DNA from: Lolium rigidum
Taxonomy: Eukaryota > Streptophyta > Magnoliopsida > Poales > Poaceae
Reading direction: 5' to 3'
NCBI RefSeq assembly: GCF_022539505.1
Contig: NW_025899987.1
Coordinates: 1 to 64,000 of the forward strand
DNA: 64,000 bases
Positions 37,005 through 47,519 of the stretch are shown piece by piece. The notes below the pieces were generated by a model. It was not told the origin of the DNA. It was given only the letters and a program-made list of their open reading frames with translations, and did no database searches. How positions within the stretch are numbered: the first letter of the stretch is position 1; every line of letters begins with the position of its first letter. The translations under genes and the position numbers were made by a program.

Positions 37005-37462
37005 GTTGTATTCTACCAACATGCAAAATCTTAATGTGAAATACCTTATACTCTTAGCTATAGAAAAAGTAACAGATTTCGACCAATTCAGAGGTTTGAA
37101 AAATTGCCCCGCTGAGTACCTCAGATCCATATTTTTTCATACCCCAAATATAAAGTATTCCCTGTTAATATTTTGCACACTTGTAGAACACATCATTGTC
37201 TACATATAGGATTTATTTGAAAGTTTAAATATTGTTTTTGAATTTTTCAAAAAAGGATTACATGTAGCTCGGCTCCATTTGTCCACACACAAAAAATGTT
37301 GTGTTATAAGCTCGTTATAGGTTTGTTTTGTGGCAATTGTGGTAGATAGACTTTTAATCAAAACCAACCTCCAGCAAGAGCTATACATGTTCATGCGGCC
37401 GACATGTATATGAATAGCTTATAGCTAGTTGGTAGCTTGAATACACATGAGCCAACGTGTCA
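37005..37462. repeat. Block B, part 1 (paralogue of 23,591-24,042)
   Basis: Same order of matches as block A part 1. It runs about 20 bases further than the H1 site before it is interrupted by H3. No gene seen. Confidence 0.7.
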
Positions 37463-39853
37463 GAGCATCCCAAACCGTTCCCCAAAGAGCGCTGGATCGA
37501 GCGTTTGGGGGACGTGTTTTGTTCGTGCCACGTTTGGGACGTCGCTCCTCAGCCGCGTCCCCCAAACGCCATCCCCAATCAGAAATTTAAATTGTTGCAT
37601 TCGAAAGAGATCGTTCCCGCCGAATCATCGCGATCAGAGTAGCGGCGATCAAAGTACTGGGCGCGCGATCATATTACAGACCGGTGGTGCATGGTAATTA
37701 GAAGAAGGGGTTGAGCGACGGCGACGTATCCTGAGTCGATGCAGGCCCGTCGATCACGATGACCTCGTCGCGATCTTCCCGGTGTTGTGCATGCTCCGTC
37801 TGCTCCGTCGCCGACGCAGAGACCGACGCAGGTGTAGCAGTAGAAGACGCGTCAGCCGGCTCTTGCTCCACGGTTGCTGCCGCTGCCGCTGCCTGGGCCG
37901 CCGCATCGGCCGTCTCCATTTTGGCTTCGATGTCGTCGAGGATCTGACCTTTGAAGAAGTTGTGCGCTGCCCGCGTCCGGGGAGACATTCCCTCTGTCGA
38001 CGCTCTCAGCAGGGACATGTCGTCCCTGCGTTTCTTGAGCTCCAACTTCTGCTCTTGCCTCTTGAGCAGCTCCGCCCACCTTTCGTCGGCATTTTTGTCG
38101 CGAGAGAGAAAGGCCGAGGAGACGTCGGCGAGGCATTTCGTGATCGACGCCTGCGTCTTCTCACACGACGCGGCGTCGGCCAAGGTGGCCTTGGCAGCCT
38201 TGTTGCTAGTAGGACGCCCTACCGACATTGCTAGCGGCGCGTCTAGATCAATGGCGTCCTTCCCCTTGGACAGCGACAGGCGCGTCAACCGCCATTTCTC
38301 GTTCACTTTGAGCTTGCTATAGCAATGCATTAGCGCGAAAGACTTGTGACCTTTCGAGTTCTTCCGGTATAAATCCATGGCCTTGTCAAACTAACCAAAG
38401 GAAGCGTAATCATTTCATCGAACACAATGTAGGCGCTACAGATTATGGAAGAAAGAGTCGTATCAGTTGGGCAACGTCGGCGCCGCTGTCAGCTCTGGTC
38501 ACTAAGTTGTGATGTTATCCATGGAAGGAGTTCACCGACGCCTGGATGATGGCCCATCGCATTGACATTGCCTTTTGGCTCTTCTTCATTGTCACTTTGT
38601 TGTAGTCGCTCTTGATGAGCTTGCGTTGATCCTCGCCCAATACTTCCCGTATTTTTGGTTGGCGCCAATGATGGAGTCATGGCTCACCGTCGCCCACGAC
38701 TCGCACAGACAAAGATCCTCCGAAACCGTCCACTTGCGGCCTTGTGTGCCCGATGCCTTCTTCTTCTTTTTCTTCTTCGTCCTCACGTTGTCCGCGTCTA
38801 CCTCCACGAGATCATCGTCACCGGCACCCTCCTCGTCCTCTTCCTCGCCGCCCTCTTCGTCCTCGTCCTCGTCCTCATCCTCCACCCCTCCTCTTCCTCG
38901 TCCTCCTCGTCCTCACCCCCGTCCTCCTCCTCAGCACCGGCGCCGTCGAATTCGAGCGGCCCCCTGCGGCCAGTGAATGGGTCGCCGTCCGGACCCGGTC
39001 CTGGCTCGCGTTGCTCGTACGCCGGGGAGTAGAGGTTGTTGGGGTTGAAGCCGCCATGCGGCATCGCATCCTGGTAGTGGGGCGATAAGTTAGGCCTCAC
39101 GCACCCGGGAGTGGCGGAGGGGCCGTCGTTGTAGAAGGCGGATGACGACGGAGAGATCACTCCCGGAACGTACATCGGCACTGACGTACTCCATGGGCTC
39201 GCGTTGGTGGCGGCGAGACACACGGCCATTACGTGCTGGTGCTGGCGCGCCGCCAGAGCCTTCTTCTCCTGCTCCGCCGCCCTCCGTCCTTTCCGCTCCG
39301 CCATCGCCATCCTCCAGCGCAGACAATCTTGTTGCCATTGATCTTCGGTCCATCCTTCCGAATTCTTCTTCGGAGCCGGCGCCTTCCGCGGCTTCGCGAA
39401 CGGCGCTTTCACCTCTTTCGTCGCATTGCCCGACGGCTTCTTGGCCGCTTTCTTGGCCATCTTTTTGGGGGCTGTCGGCGGCGCCATGGAATGGGGAGAG
39501 GGTAGCGGCGGCGGGTGGACGGCGGGAGGGAGAAACAAATCGGCGGGATATGTGTTGGGAGTCCATAAATGCGCGGCGGGATAGGCGCGATGTGGCGGGA
39601 GGGGCGGGATTTGGCGGGAGTGGGAGACGAATTTTCCCTGTGCCGCTGACGCATCGGCCCCGCGTCGGTTCGCCTCGCTTTTCGTTGTGTCCGGCGTGCC
39701 CGAAGTGTCCCCCTTGGGACGGGGACGGGCTCGGGGCGCCGGACACCATATCGGGCCGCGCCGGACAAAATTCGGCTTTGGGGGACGCGGCTGGAACCAT
39801 TTTTTGATCCGGCGCGCCCCAAATTGCTTTGGGGGACGCGACTGAATATGCTC
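37463..39853 (-). mobile_element. PIF/Harbinger-like TIR element H3 (Myb/trihelix ORF)
   Basis: Ends GAGCATCCCAAACCGTTCCC and (reverse) GAGCATATTCAGTCGCGTCC; both continue with CCCCAAA-containing subterminal sequence. Flanks are TCA (37,460-37,462) and TTA (39,854-39,856), a 3-bp duplication with one mismatch. 2.4 kb. The TIR differs from H1, H2, H4 and H5, so it is another family. It encodes only the DNA-binding-type protein at 37,698-39,487, not a DDE transposase. H4 is inserted immediately beside it. Confidence 0.7.
37698..39487 (-). pseudogene. Myb/SANT-like protein with NAM-associated C-terminus
   Basis: Chosen start is the ATG at 39,487 (MAPPTAPKKMAKKAAKKPSG; context GCGCCATGG on the opposite strand). 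Exon 1: basic N-terminus, WTEDQWQQDCLRWRMAMAER helix, Pro/Ser linker, acidic run, KKKKKKKASG, then the Myb/SANT-like block RKWTVSEDLCLCESWATVSH and QKYGKYWARI. Frameshifts occur in the acidic repeat (about 38,885) and after YWARI (about 38,625), where the frame resumes DQRKLIKSDYNKVTMKKSQK. An intron of about 130 bp ends in GGTTAG near 38,391. Exon 2 begins FDKAMDLYRKNSKGHKSFAL and carries the charged coiled-coil and Ala-rich tail of the NAM-associated domain, ending SLNPFF. Such proteins are common in grasses and resemble Harbinger ORF1 DNA-binding proteins (family knowledge). This copy has two lesions. Confidence 0.72.
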
Positions 39854-40100
39854 TTATAAGGGCATCTCCAACCGCGCGACCCAAACCGCGCCCGCGCGTC
39901 CGTTTGGGTCGAGCCGGACAAAAACGCGGCCCAGCGCGGGGACGCACCGCAAAAGCGGACGGCCGCGGCGTCCGGAACGACGCAAACCCGGCCCAAATCT
40001 GGGCTAGGTTTGCGTGGCCGCGGATGGCACGCGCCGTCCGCTCGCGTCCGCGCGTTGGTCGCCTCGTCTCCCTTGGGCCCACCGTCGGTGACCGGGGAGA

Positions 40101-40110
40101 CTATTAAATG
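40101..40110 (+). promoter_or_regulatory. TATA-like box of H4 ORF
   Basis: CTATTAAATG about 70 bases before the ATG at 40,177. The same decamer stands before the H5 ORF (42,238-42,247), so it is conserved between two diverged elements. Confidence 0.55.
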
Positions 40111-40176
40111 GGGGTCCGGAGGGGATCTGGCCCTCCACTCCAGTCCCCACTCCACTCCCCGAGCAAAACCGCCGCC

Positions 40177-40986
40177 ATGGCCCCGAAGCGACGGTTCGCT
40201 CCCGGAGCCAATGACGACGAGGCCAGCAGCAGTCGGCGTCCGCCGCCGGCGCTGCGGGCCGGAGGGAACCGCGGCGGCCTCCACATCGGAGAGGCCGCCC
40301 GCGGCGGTGCGGCATTGCTGCAACCGCCGCCTCTCCTCATCGAGCCCAAGCCGGAGTCCTCGGAGGAGGACCCGGACCTCCGCGCCGCCCTGATCATCTC
40401 GGCGGCGGAGGAGGAGGCGAAATGGCCGCACCTACATGCGGCCATTCGCACCTCCGAAATGGAGGAGGCGGCGCGGCGGGAGGTGGAGGAGGCGGAGGGC
40501 TGGGAGCTCTACGCCCAGGCCCTCCAGGCGCGACGGGAGGAGGAGGAGGAGGCGGCGCGGTGGGAGGAGGCCAGGCGCCGCGCCGACGAGCAGCGCCGCC
40601 AGGAGGACAGGCGCCGCGCCGACCAGCGGCGGCGCCAGGAGGCCAGGCGCCGCCGCTGGCAAGAGAGGCAGCAGCGCCTCGAGGAGGAGGCGCTGCTCCG
40701 TGCGCCGCCGCAGCCACGGGTGGCTCCGGACCCCCACTCGCCGTGGGAGGAGGCCCTGTGGTCTCCGTGGCCGGAGTCCCCGGCGCGGTCGAGCCACAAC
40801 AGTGCCTCGCCTTCCGGGGACGTCGACGACGTCGCCGACGACACCCACAGGGGCTTGGCGGCGCACCGGCGGCCACCGCGCCGCCGACCAAACCCTAGAG
40901 GGTTTTTTAATTTTAGTTTAAATTTTAGTTTAAATTTAAAAGCCCATATAGGGGCTTCTTTTGTTAGTTCTATTTGCCCAAAATAG
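40177..40986 (+). CDS. H-family ORF, uninterrupted copy (H4), 269 residues
   Basis: Start chosen at 40,177 because of the GCCGCC-ATG-G context and the N-terminus MAPKRRFAPGANDDEASSSR, which matches H5 (MVPKREFQPSANDHEAVSSR). The central part, DPDLRAALIISAAEEEAKWP then HLHAAIRTSEMEEAAR, is also shared with H5 (DPELQAALAAS, AKWPHLAETLRTSALEEMAR). A long Glu/Arg coiled coil (about residues 125-200, with EARRRADEQRRQEDRRRADQ) follows, then a Pro/Ser-rich region. The GWxL-RVP block of H2 and H5 is absent. The last ~25 residues (GFFNFSLNFSLN) look like translated 3' UTR, so the natural stop may have been lost. Strongly GC-rich against its AT-rich flanks. No membrane segment or known enzymatic motif. 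Similar uncharacterised proteins are abundant in cereal genomes (memory). Function unknown; nuclear or nucleic-acid role is only a guess from the basic N-terminus. Confidence 0.62.
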   Translation: MAPKRRFAPGANDDEASSSRRPPPALRAGGNRGGLHIGEAARGGAALLQPPPLLIEPKPESSEEDPDLRAALIISAAEEEAKWPHLHAAIRTSEMEEAARREVEEAEGWELYAQALQARREEEEEAARWEEARRRADEQRRQEDRRRADQRRRQEARRRRWQERQQRLEEEALLRAPPQPRVAPDPHSPWEEALWSPWPESPARSSHNSASPSGDVDDVADDTHRGLAAHRRPPRRRPNPRGFFNFSLNFSLNLKAHIGASFVSSICPK

Positions 40987-41225
40987 GGCTATGTACAAAT
41001 TTGCCCAAAATAGGGCATATGTTTGATATAATTTCGTTTAAATTCGTATTTTTTTTTGTTTTCCTGTTTCTACGTTTTTTGCGATGCGTCCGCGCGTTGG
41101 GCGCAGCGCGCGACCCAAAGGGACACGCGGGCGCGGGCCGCTGTCCGGGTGTCCGCTTGGCCACCCAAACGGCCCAAACCGGACGGCACAGCGCGTCCGT
41201 TTGGGTCGCGCGGTTGGAGATGCCC

Positions 41226-42006
41226 TAAGTCCTATTACATACTCCTGTCCACACAAGATTGCATGAACTATCTGACCATTGAGCACGTAGTACCCCTGTC
41301 CACACAACCATTTACATTATGTCCGCTCTGAACTCAAGGTTTAAACACCCACATCGATCCACAAGAAAGAACTTAAATAGTCCACACCTCTACTCCTCGT
41401 AGCCTCATCATCTCTTTATGCCCGCACCTGAGTGACGCCAGGTTTCTCTAACCCTCAAACTCCCCGTTCAACTATTGGATCTTCAATTCCCAACCTCTTT
41501 TATCCACTATGCCAATTACTCCGAAACATGGGCTTTACTGCTTTAGGCATAGGCATGTGAGGCACCGGGAAAAGAAAACCCACTGTGAACTGAAAGTCTG
41601 CGTAAAATGCCACGATCTCTACAACCATTTAGACCTTCCCGTTAACTTCTTTGATATGTCCCACTGTTTTCACACTCGGTACACCATCACTAGGACTCCA
41701 TGTCCTCATCGCGCGATTCCTCCTGTAATGGAGAAAACAACACAGAAGCACGTAGGTGCCAAGCCACTCGGCGCCAAGGTAAGGTCAGCGACGAGGGCAA
41801 TGGCGCTGGACTTGGGCCAAGACAGTGCTTCCGTCGCTCCGTCGTTGACTCGTTGTGCGTAGGTAGAGACAGTTCCTCGCTCGCCGCTCATCTTCTTGAC
41901 CCAGTTTACGCCTTTACGGCAGTCATCTTCGTTAAGAAACCAGAAGGCAAGCAATTTTCTTCTTCTTTTGGAGAGTTGAATGGTGTCGGTCGAGTTGGTT
42001 CTCTGA
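41226..42006. repeat. Block B, part 2
   Basis: Paralogue of block A parts 2 and 3 without the retroposon and without the 760-bp stretch. 41,740-41,830 contains GCCAAGCCACTCGGCGCCAA and its local inverted echo. No ORF conserved between A and B, so it is not supported as a gene. Confidence 0.7.
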
Positions 42007-42237
42007 TGGCATCTCCAATGCAGCGATCCATCCCATGCCCGCGCGTCCGGATGGGTCCAACTGGCAAATCCGCGGCTCAACACGGCCACGCATCGCAAAA
42101 GCGGATGGCTGTGGGTGTCCGGGACGACCCAAACCCGGCCCAGATTTAGGCTGGGTTTGCGTGGCCGCGGATGGCGCGTGGCGTCCTCGCGTGTCCGCCT
42201 GGTCCGCGTGGCTGGTCCAGCTGTCGGTGCCCTAGTC

Positions 42238-42247
42238 CTATTAAATG
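42238..42247 (+). promoter_or_regulatory. TATA-like box of H5 ORF
   Basis: CTATTAAATG, identical to the H4 box, about 90 bases before the ATG at 42,335. Confidence 0.5.
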
Positions 42248-42334
42248 TGGACTGCGGGAGGGGGATTGTTCCTATCCAGTCCTCACTCTCCACTCCGGCA
42301 GGCCGCACGCACGAGCTCGAGCTTCTGCGCCGCC

Positions 42335-43144
42335 ATGGTCCCGAAGCGGGAGTTCCAGCCGTCCGCCAACGACCACGAGGCCGTCAGCAGCCGGCGAATC
42401 GCGCCGGTGGCGTTCGAGATGGGGCCGCCGGCTCCTCCCATCCGCGACCGGATCTACGTCACCGTAGCGGTGGCGCATATGTTCTAGGATGCCGGCGTCC
42501 CAATGCCGTGGGGGGCGTGCACCTCCCCCACGGCTGGCACCTGAGCCCAGATCGGGTTCCGGTGCCGCAGATCCCGAGCTCCGGCCGCGCCCGCATCGCG
42601 GAGATCCGGAGGCGCCGCGCGCAGCTGCCGGTGGACCTCCGGGAGCACCCCGCCTACGGTGACACAAGTCCCAACTGGTTCGAGGTAGAGCACGATGCGC
42701 GCCGACGCACGTGCTTCACCTCGGCGATAGCGAGGCCTCACGCGCAGCCGCGCACGCCTGCTAGGCGGGCTGGCCGCCGCCCCGGTGGTCTGTACATCAA
42801 CGAGCCCGCGGCGGCGCCACAGGCCCAGCCCCAGCCGCAGCCCCAGGAGGAGGACGACCCCGAGCTGCAGGCGGCGCTGGCGGCGTCCCGTGAGCTCAAC
42901 GACCTCGAGGAGCTGGCCAAATGGCCGCACCTCGCCGAGACGCTGCGCACCTCCGCGCTGGAGGAGATGGCCAGGAAGGCCCAGGAGGACGCCCAGGCGG
43001 AAGCATGGGCCTTCCTTGAGCTCGCCGGGAGGAGGAGGCCACGCGCCAGGCGGCGCTCCGGGAGGAGGAGGAGCACCAGGCCGCGCTCCGGGCAGAGGAG
43101 GAGCGCCAGGCCGCACTCCGGCAGCAGGCAGAGCTGCAGGCCGC
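42335..43144 (+). pseudogene. H-family ORF, long form, broken (H5)
   Basis: Starts MVPKREFQPSANDHEAVSSR in a CGCCGCC-ATG-G context. It reads to RDRIYVTVAVAHMF, meets TAG at 42,485, continues DAGVPMPWG, and shifts frame in a G-run at about 42,512. It then gives the block shared with H2: HGWHLSPDRVPVPQIP, RIAEIRRRRAQLPVDLREHP, RRRTCF. After a Pro/Gln linker comes the block shared with H4 (DPELQAALAAS, AKWPHLAETLRTSALEEMAR). A further frameshift near 43,030 precedes a coiled coil of EEE-x-QAALR units that is cut at 43,144 by the Gypsy LTR. This copy links the H2 and H4 forms and shows the full family order. Confidence 0.62.
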
Positions 43145-44569
43145 TGATGTCTACTCACACTTCTTTTCCTGTAGACAGTGTTGGGCCTCCAAGAGCAGAG
43201 GTTTGTAGAACAGCAGCAAGTTTCCCTTAAGTGAATCACCCAAGGTTTATCGAACTCAGGGAGGAAGAGGTCAAAGATATCCCTCTCAAGCAACCCTGCA
43301 ATCACGATACAAGAAGTCTCTTGTGTCCCCAACACACCTAATACACTTGTCAAATGTATAGGTGCACTAGTTCGGCGAAGAGATAGTGAAATACAAGTAA
43401 TATGGATGGATATGAGTGGTAATAGCAATCTGAAATAAAATATGGCAGCGAGTAAACATGCAACAGAACGATGAATAAACGGAGATTCGATGTTCGGAAA
43501 CAAGGCCTAGGGATCCTACTTTCACTAGTGGACACTCTCAACATTGATCACATAACTGAAACTACTCTACACTCTTTTGTTGGATAACAAACACCATTCA
43601 TTGTGTAGGGCTACAAGAGCACCTCAATGCCGGAGTTAACAAGCTCCACAACATTCGATGTTCATATTTAAGTAACCTTTAGAGTGCATGATAGAACAAC
43701 GCAATTATACCGAGTACTAACATAGCATGCACACCATCACCGATAGGCTATGAAAGGGGGAATAGATCGCATCGATACCATCATAGTAATAGTTAACTTC
43801 ATAATCTACAAGAGATTACAATCATAACCTATACCAAGTACTACATGATGCACACACTGTCAACATTACATCATGGAAGATGAATAGACTACTTTAATAA
43901 CATCACTAGAGTAGCACATAGATGATATTCAACTAGATCACAAAGAGAGAGATGAACCACATAGCTACGGTAGAGCCCTCAGCCTCGGGGGAGAACTACT
44001 CCCTCCTCATCATGGGAAGCAGCGATGGCGATGAAGATGGCGGTGATGTCGATGGAGATGCCTTCCGGGGGCACTTCCCCGTCCCGGCGGCGTGCCGGAA
44101 CAGAGACTTCTGTCCCCGAATCTTGGCTTCGCGATGGCGGCGGCTCTGGAACTTTTCTCGTATCGTGGCTTATTCGTCATCGAAGTTTTAGGTCACGGAC
44201 GGCTTTTATAGGCGAAGAGTCGGAGTCGGAAGGGGTCACGGTGGCTCCACACACCGGGCGCCCCCCGGCCGCGCTGCCACCACGTGTGGGGCCCACGGCC
44301 TCTCCTCTGGTCCCTCTTCGGTGCTCCGGAAGCTTCGTTGAAATATAAGATTGTGGGCGTTGATTTCGTCCAATTCCGAGAATATTTCCTGTACTAGGAT
44401 TTCGAAACCAAAAACAGCGAGAAAACGAGAGCTGGCACTTCGGCATCTCGTCAATAGGTTAGTTCCGGAAAACGCATCAAAACGATATAAAGTGTGAACA
44501 AAACATGTAGGTATTATCATAAAACAAGCATGGAACATCAGAAATTATAGATACGTTGGAGACGTATCA
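43145..44569 (-). mobile_element. Gypsy array, LTR A (3'-most)
   Basis: 1,425 bp, TG...CA ends (TGATACGTCTCCAACG in element orientation from 44,569). A purine-rich GCTTGGGATGC lies just upstream in element orientation (44,570-44,580). A TATA-like CCTATAAAAG is near 44,205. Outer flank is H5 (GCCGC), with no duplication matching the other end of the array (CCCCT at 63,704). Confidence 0.9.
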
Positions 44570-45409
44570 GCATCCCAAGCTTAGTTCCTACTCGCCCTCG
44601 AGTAGATAAACGATAACAACAATAATTTCTGAAGTGACATGCTACCAACATAATCTTGATCCAATAATGATGTAAAGCATATGAACCGAGATCAAATCAT
44701 TCAAAGCAAATGTCTATATTGATATAAGAGATGATAATGCAAGAGTTAAACAAGCTAGAAGTTTTCATGAACTATTGCTTTAAAGACATGAAACCGTACA
44801 AAATTCATTAAAGATGTGTTAAGTATATTCAGTGTAGAAGGTCTATCCTTCATTCCAAGCATCAAGTAAATTTTCACAACATAAGAAGGATTCGGTCAAG
44901 TAAACATAAACATGAACGTCATGAATCAACTATTTCGAAGTCTACTCAACCGGTGAGCGCAAGCATTTGGTATTAGCACCAGGATGTTATGGCATAAAGA
45001 ACGTTAATGGGGGTTTGGAAGGCCAAATGGAAGAAAGTCTTACAAAGCTATAAGTGATCATTAGACAAGAGGAAGCCTTATGATCGAAAGCTATGCAAGG
45101 AGTAGTGATTGCCATGCAACGGATGCACATAGAGCTATATGTGTATGAAAGCTCTCCAATGGAACTAGTGGGGGTGCATCCAACTTGGTTGCTCACGAAG
45201 ACCTAGAGCACTTTTGAGGAAGCTCATTATTGGAATATACAACCCAAGTTCTATAGTGTAAATTCCCCACATAGTTATACTAGTAAAACATGAAAACTCT
45301 CTCATATGGAATATAGGTGCTAAACATGAGCACAAATGATGACTATGAATACTGCAGGTGCCAAAACATGAGCACGAGTGTGGATAAAAGATAGTAATGC
45401 TGCCCCATT

Positions 45410-45480
45410 TTTCTTTTTCTTCTTTTTTTTCTTTTCTTTTTCTTTTCTATTTTTTTTCTTTTCTTTTTCTTTTTCTCTTT
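45410..45480. repeat. Pyrimidine microsatellite (T/C), copy 1
   Basis: Tract of TTTTC/TTTTTTC units on the + strand. The matching tract in internal region 2 (about 59,392-59,466) differs in unit order, so it has changed since the units separated. Confidence 0.8.
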
Positions 45481-47519
45481 TTGATGGCCTCCATGGCTCT
45501 TTTCACTTTTAGGGGCAACATCCTAATATGACAACACACTTTTTGGTACAAATAACTCATAATGAATAAAACATGGTGTATAAAACGTATGCCTCTGCCA
45601 GTGTAGCAGGATGTGCAATGATCTAGCGTAACATGGGTAAACCACACATCAGCTGTATAGAATCATGCAAAGCAATATGTAAATAATGAATGACAACATG
45701 TAATGTAATGTAAAATGGAAGTTGCATGGCAATATATCTCGGAACAACTATGGAAATGCTGTGGTAGGTAGGTATGGTGGCTGTTTTGAGGAAGATGTAT
45801 GGGCTTATGTGTATGAGAACAAGAGAAAGTCCTCCCACGGGTTTGGATGTACTTGGCGAAGTATGCACAATTCTCAATGTGAGCAAAAGGCAATGCACAG
45901 TACCGAAGAGGCTAACAAATTTGGATGGTGGAAGTGCCAAAAACCGTAGCTTAACATTAGTCAAAAAGAACTCACAAGCTTATTGCAAATATCTAGCAGG
46001 TTCATCATTAAGAGCATGATTAAAATTTACTCCAATGAGGGCCGTCCACGGTGGCACAAGTACCCCGCTAGCTCCCTCGACCTTCAGCACAACTTAGTTA
46101 TTACGATGAACTCTTAGACATGGAAAGCTATCAAGTCCAACTACACCTTTAACCATTTAATTAGAGTTTGTAGTACGTCACAAGCTTAAAGACAACAATC
46201 CACTACTAATTTTAACTTATTTATCCAGCAAGCCTTACCATCTAAATACCTCAAAACGTTTGCAAAGAATCAAGTTATCAAAGCTCAATTGTCTACAAGA
46301 TTATGCCAGTGTTTCATTATACCACTACCACATGCAACATTTTCTGTTTCCAACCATAATAATGATGAACGAAGCCATGAACACTAAAAGTAAAGCTAAG
46401 AACACATGTGTTCATATGCAACAGTGGAGCGTGTCTCTCTCCCACACAAGCATAAATTTATTCAGAGAATGAAAATAACAAAACGAAAATAAAAGCACAC
46501 AGACGCTCCAAGTAAAGTACATAAGATGTGACAGAATAAAAATATAGTTTCAATAGAAGAAACCTGATAAATTGTTGATGAAGAAGGGGATGCCTTGGGC
46601 ATCCCCAAGCTTAGACGCTTGAGTCTTCTTGAAGTATGCAGGGATGAACCACGGGGGCATCCCCAAGCTTAGACTTTTCAATCTTCTTAATCATATATCA
46701 TCCTCCTCTCTTGACCCTTGAAAACTTCCTCCACACCAAACTCAAAACAAACTCATTAGAGGGTTAGTGCATAATAAAAAATTCACATGTTCAGAGGTGA
46801 GACAATCATTCTTAACACTTCTGGACATTGCCCAAAGCTACTAAAAGTTAATGGAATAAATAAATCCATCAAACATAGCAAAACAGGCAATGCGAAATAA
46901 AAGGCAGAATCTGTCAAAACAGAACAGTCCGTAAAGACGAATTTTTTAGGGGCACTTAACTTGCTCAGATGAAAAAGCTCAAATTGAACGAAAGTTGCGT
47001 ACATATCTGAGGATCACTCACGTAAATTGGCAGATTTTTCTGAGTTACCTACAGAGAACCCTGCCCAAATTCACGATAGCAAGAAATCTATTTCTGCGCG
47101 GTAATCCAAATCTAGTATCATCTTTACTATCAAAGACTTTACTTGGCACAACAATGCAATAAAATAAAGATAAGAAGAGGTTGCTACAGTAGTAACAACT
47201 TCCAAGACTCAAATATAAAACAAAATTGATGTAGTAAAATAAAAAACATGGGTTATCTCTCAAGAAGTGCTTTCTTTATAGCCATTAAGATGGGCTCAGT
47301 AATTTTAATGATGCACTCCCAAGCAATAAGAGTTGAAGCAAAAGAGAGCATCAAAAAGCAAATTCAAAACAAATTTAAGTCTAACCCGCTTCCTATGCAT
47401 AGGAATCTTGTATACAAATAAATTCATGGAGAACAAAGTGACAAGCATAGGAAGACTAAAACAAGTGTAACTTCAAAAATTTCAGCATATAGAGAGGTGT
47501 TTTAGTAACATGAAAATTT

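Larger units (their letters stand above)
39860..41225. mobile_element. PIF/Harbinger-like TIR element H4
   Basis: Near-perfect TIRs: GGGCATCTCCAACCGCGCGA at both ends, with matching GACCCAAAC next to them, flanked by TAA at 39,857-39,859 and 41,226-41,228. 1,366 bp. It contains a TATA-like box, a strong start context and an uninterrupted ORF. Both ends and the ORF look the least damaged of the five, suggesting the youngest insertion. It lies 6 bases from H3. No transposase, so it must be moved in trans. Confidence 0.9.
42007..43144 (+). mobile_element. PIF/Harbinger-like element H5, right end lost
   Basis: Left TIR TGGCATCTCCAATGC at 42,007 (first base changed), preceded by TGA at 42,004-42,006. 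Subterminal GACCCAAACCCGGCCCAG at 42,124 matches H4 at about 39,980-40,000. The element is cut at 43,144 by the first LTR of the Gypsy array, and its other end is not found beyond the array at 63,704. Confidence 0.72.

Noticed and set aside
38744..39088. Ser/Pro/Leu-rich ORFs on the + strand at H3
   Set aside because: They are antisense readings of the acidic GAG/GAC repeat and linker of the Myb-like gene on the - strand.
40394..40921. Gly/Ala-rich ORFs overlapping the H4 ORF in other frames
   Set aside because: No start context, no conservation with H5, and explained by GC-rich codon bias of the H4 frame.
45410..45480. Pyrimidine tract as a polypyrimidine splice or H-DNA element
   Set aside because: It is a fast-changing microsatellite in a retroelement with no adjacent gene, so no function can be supported.
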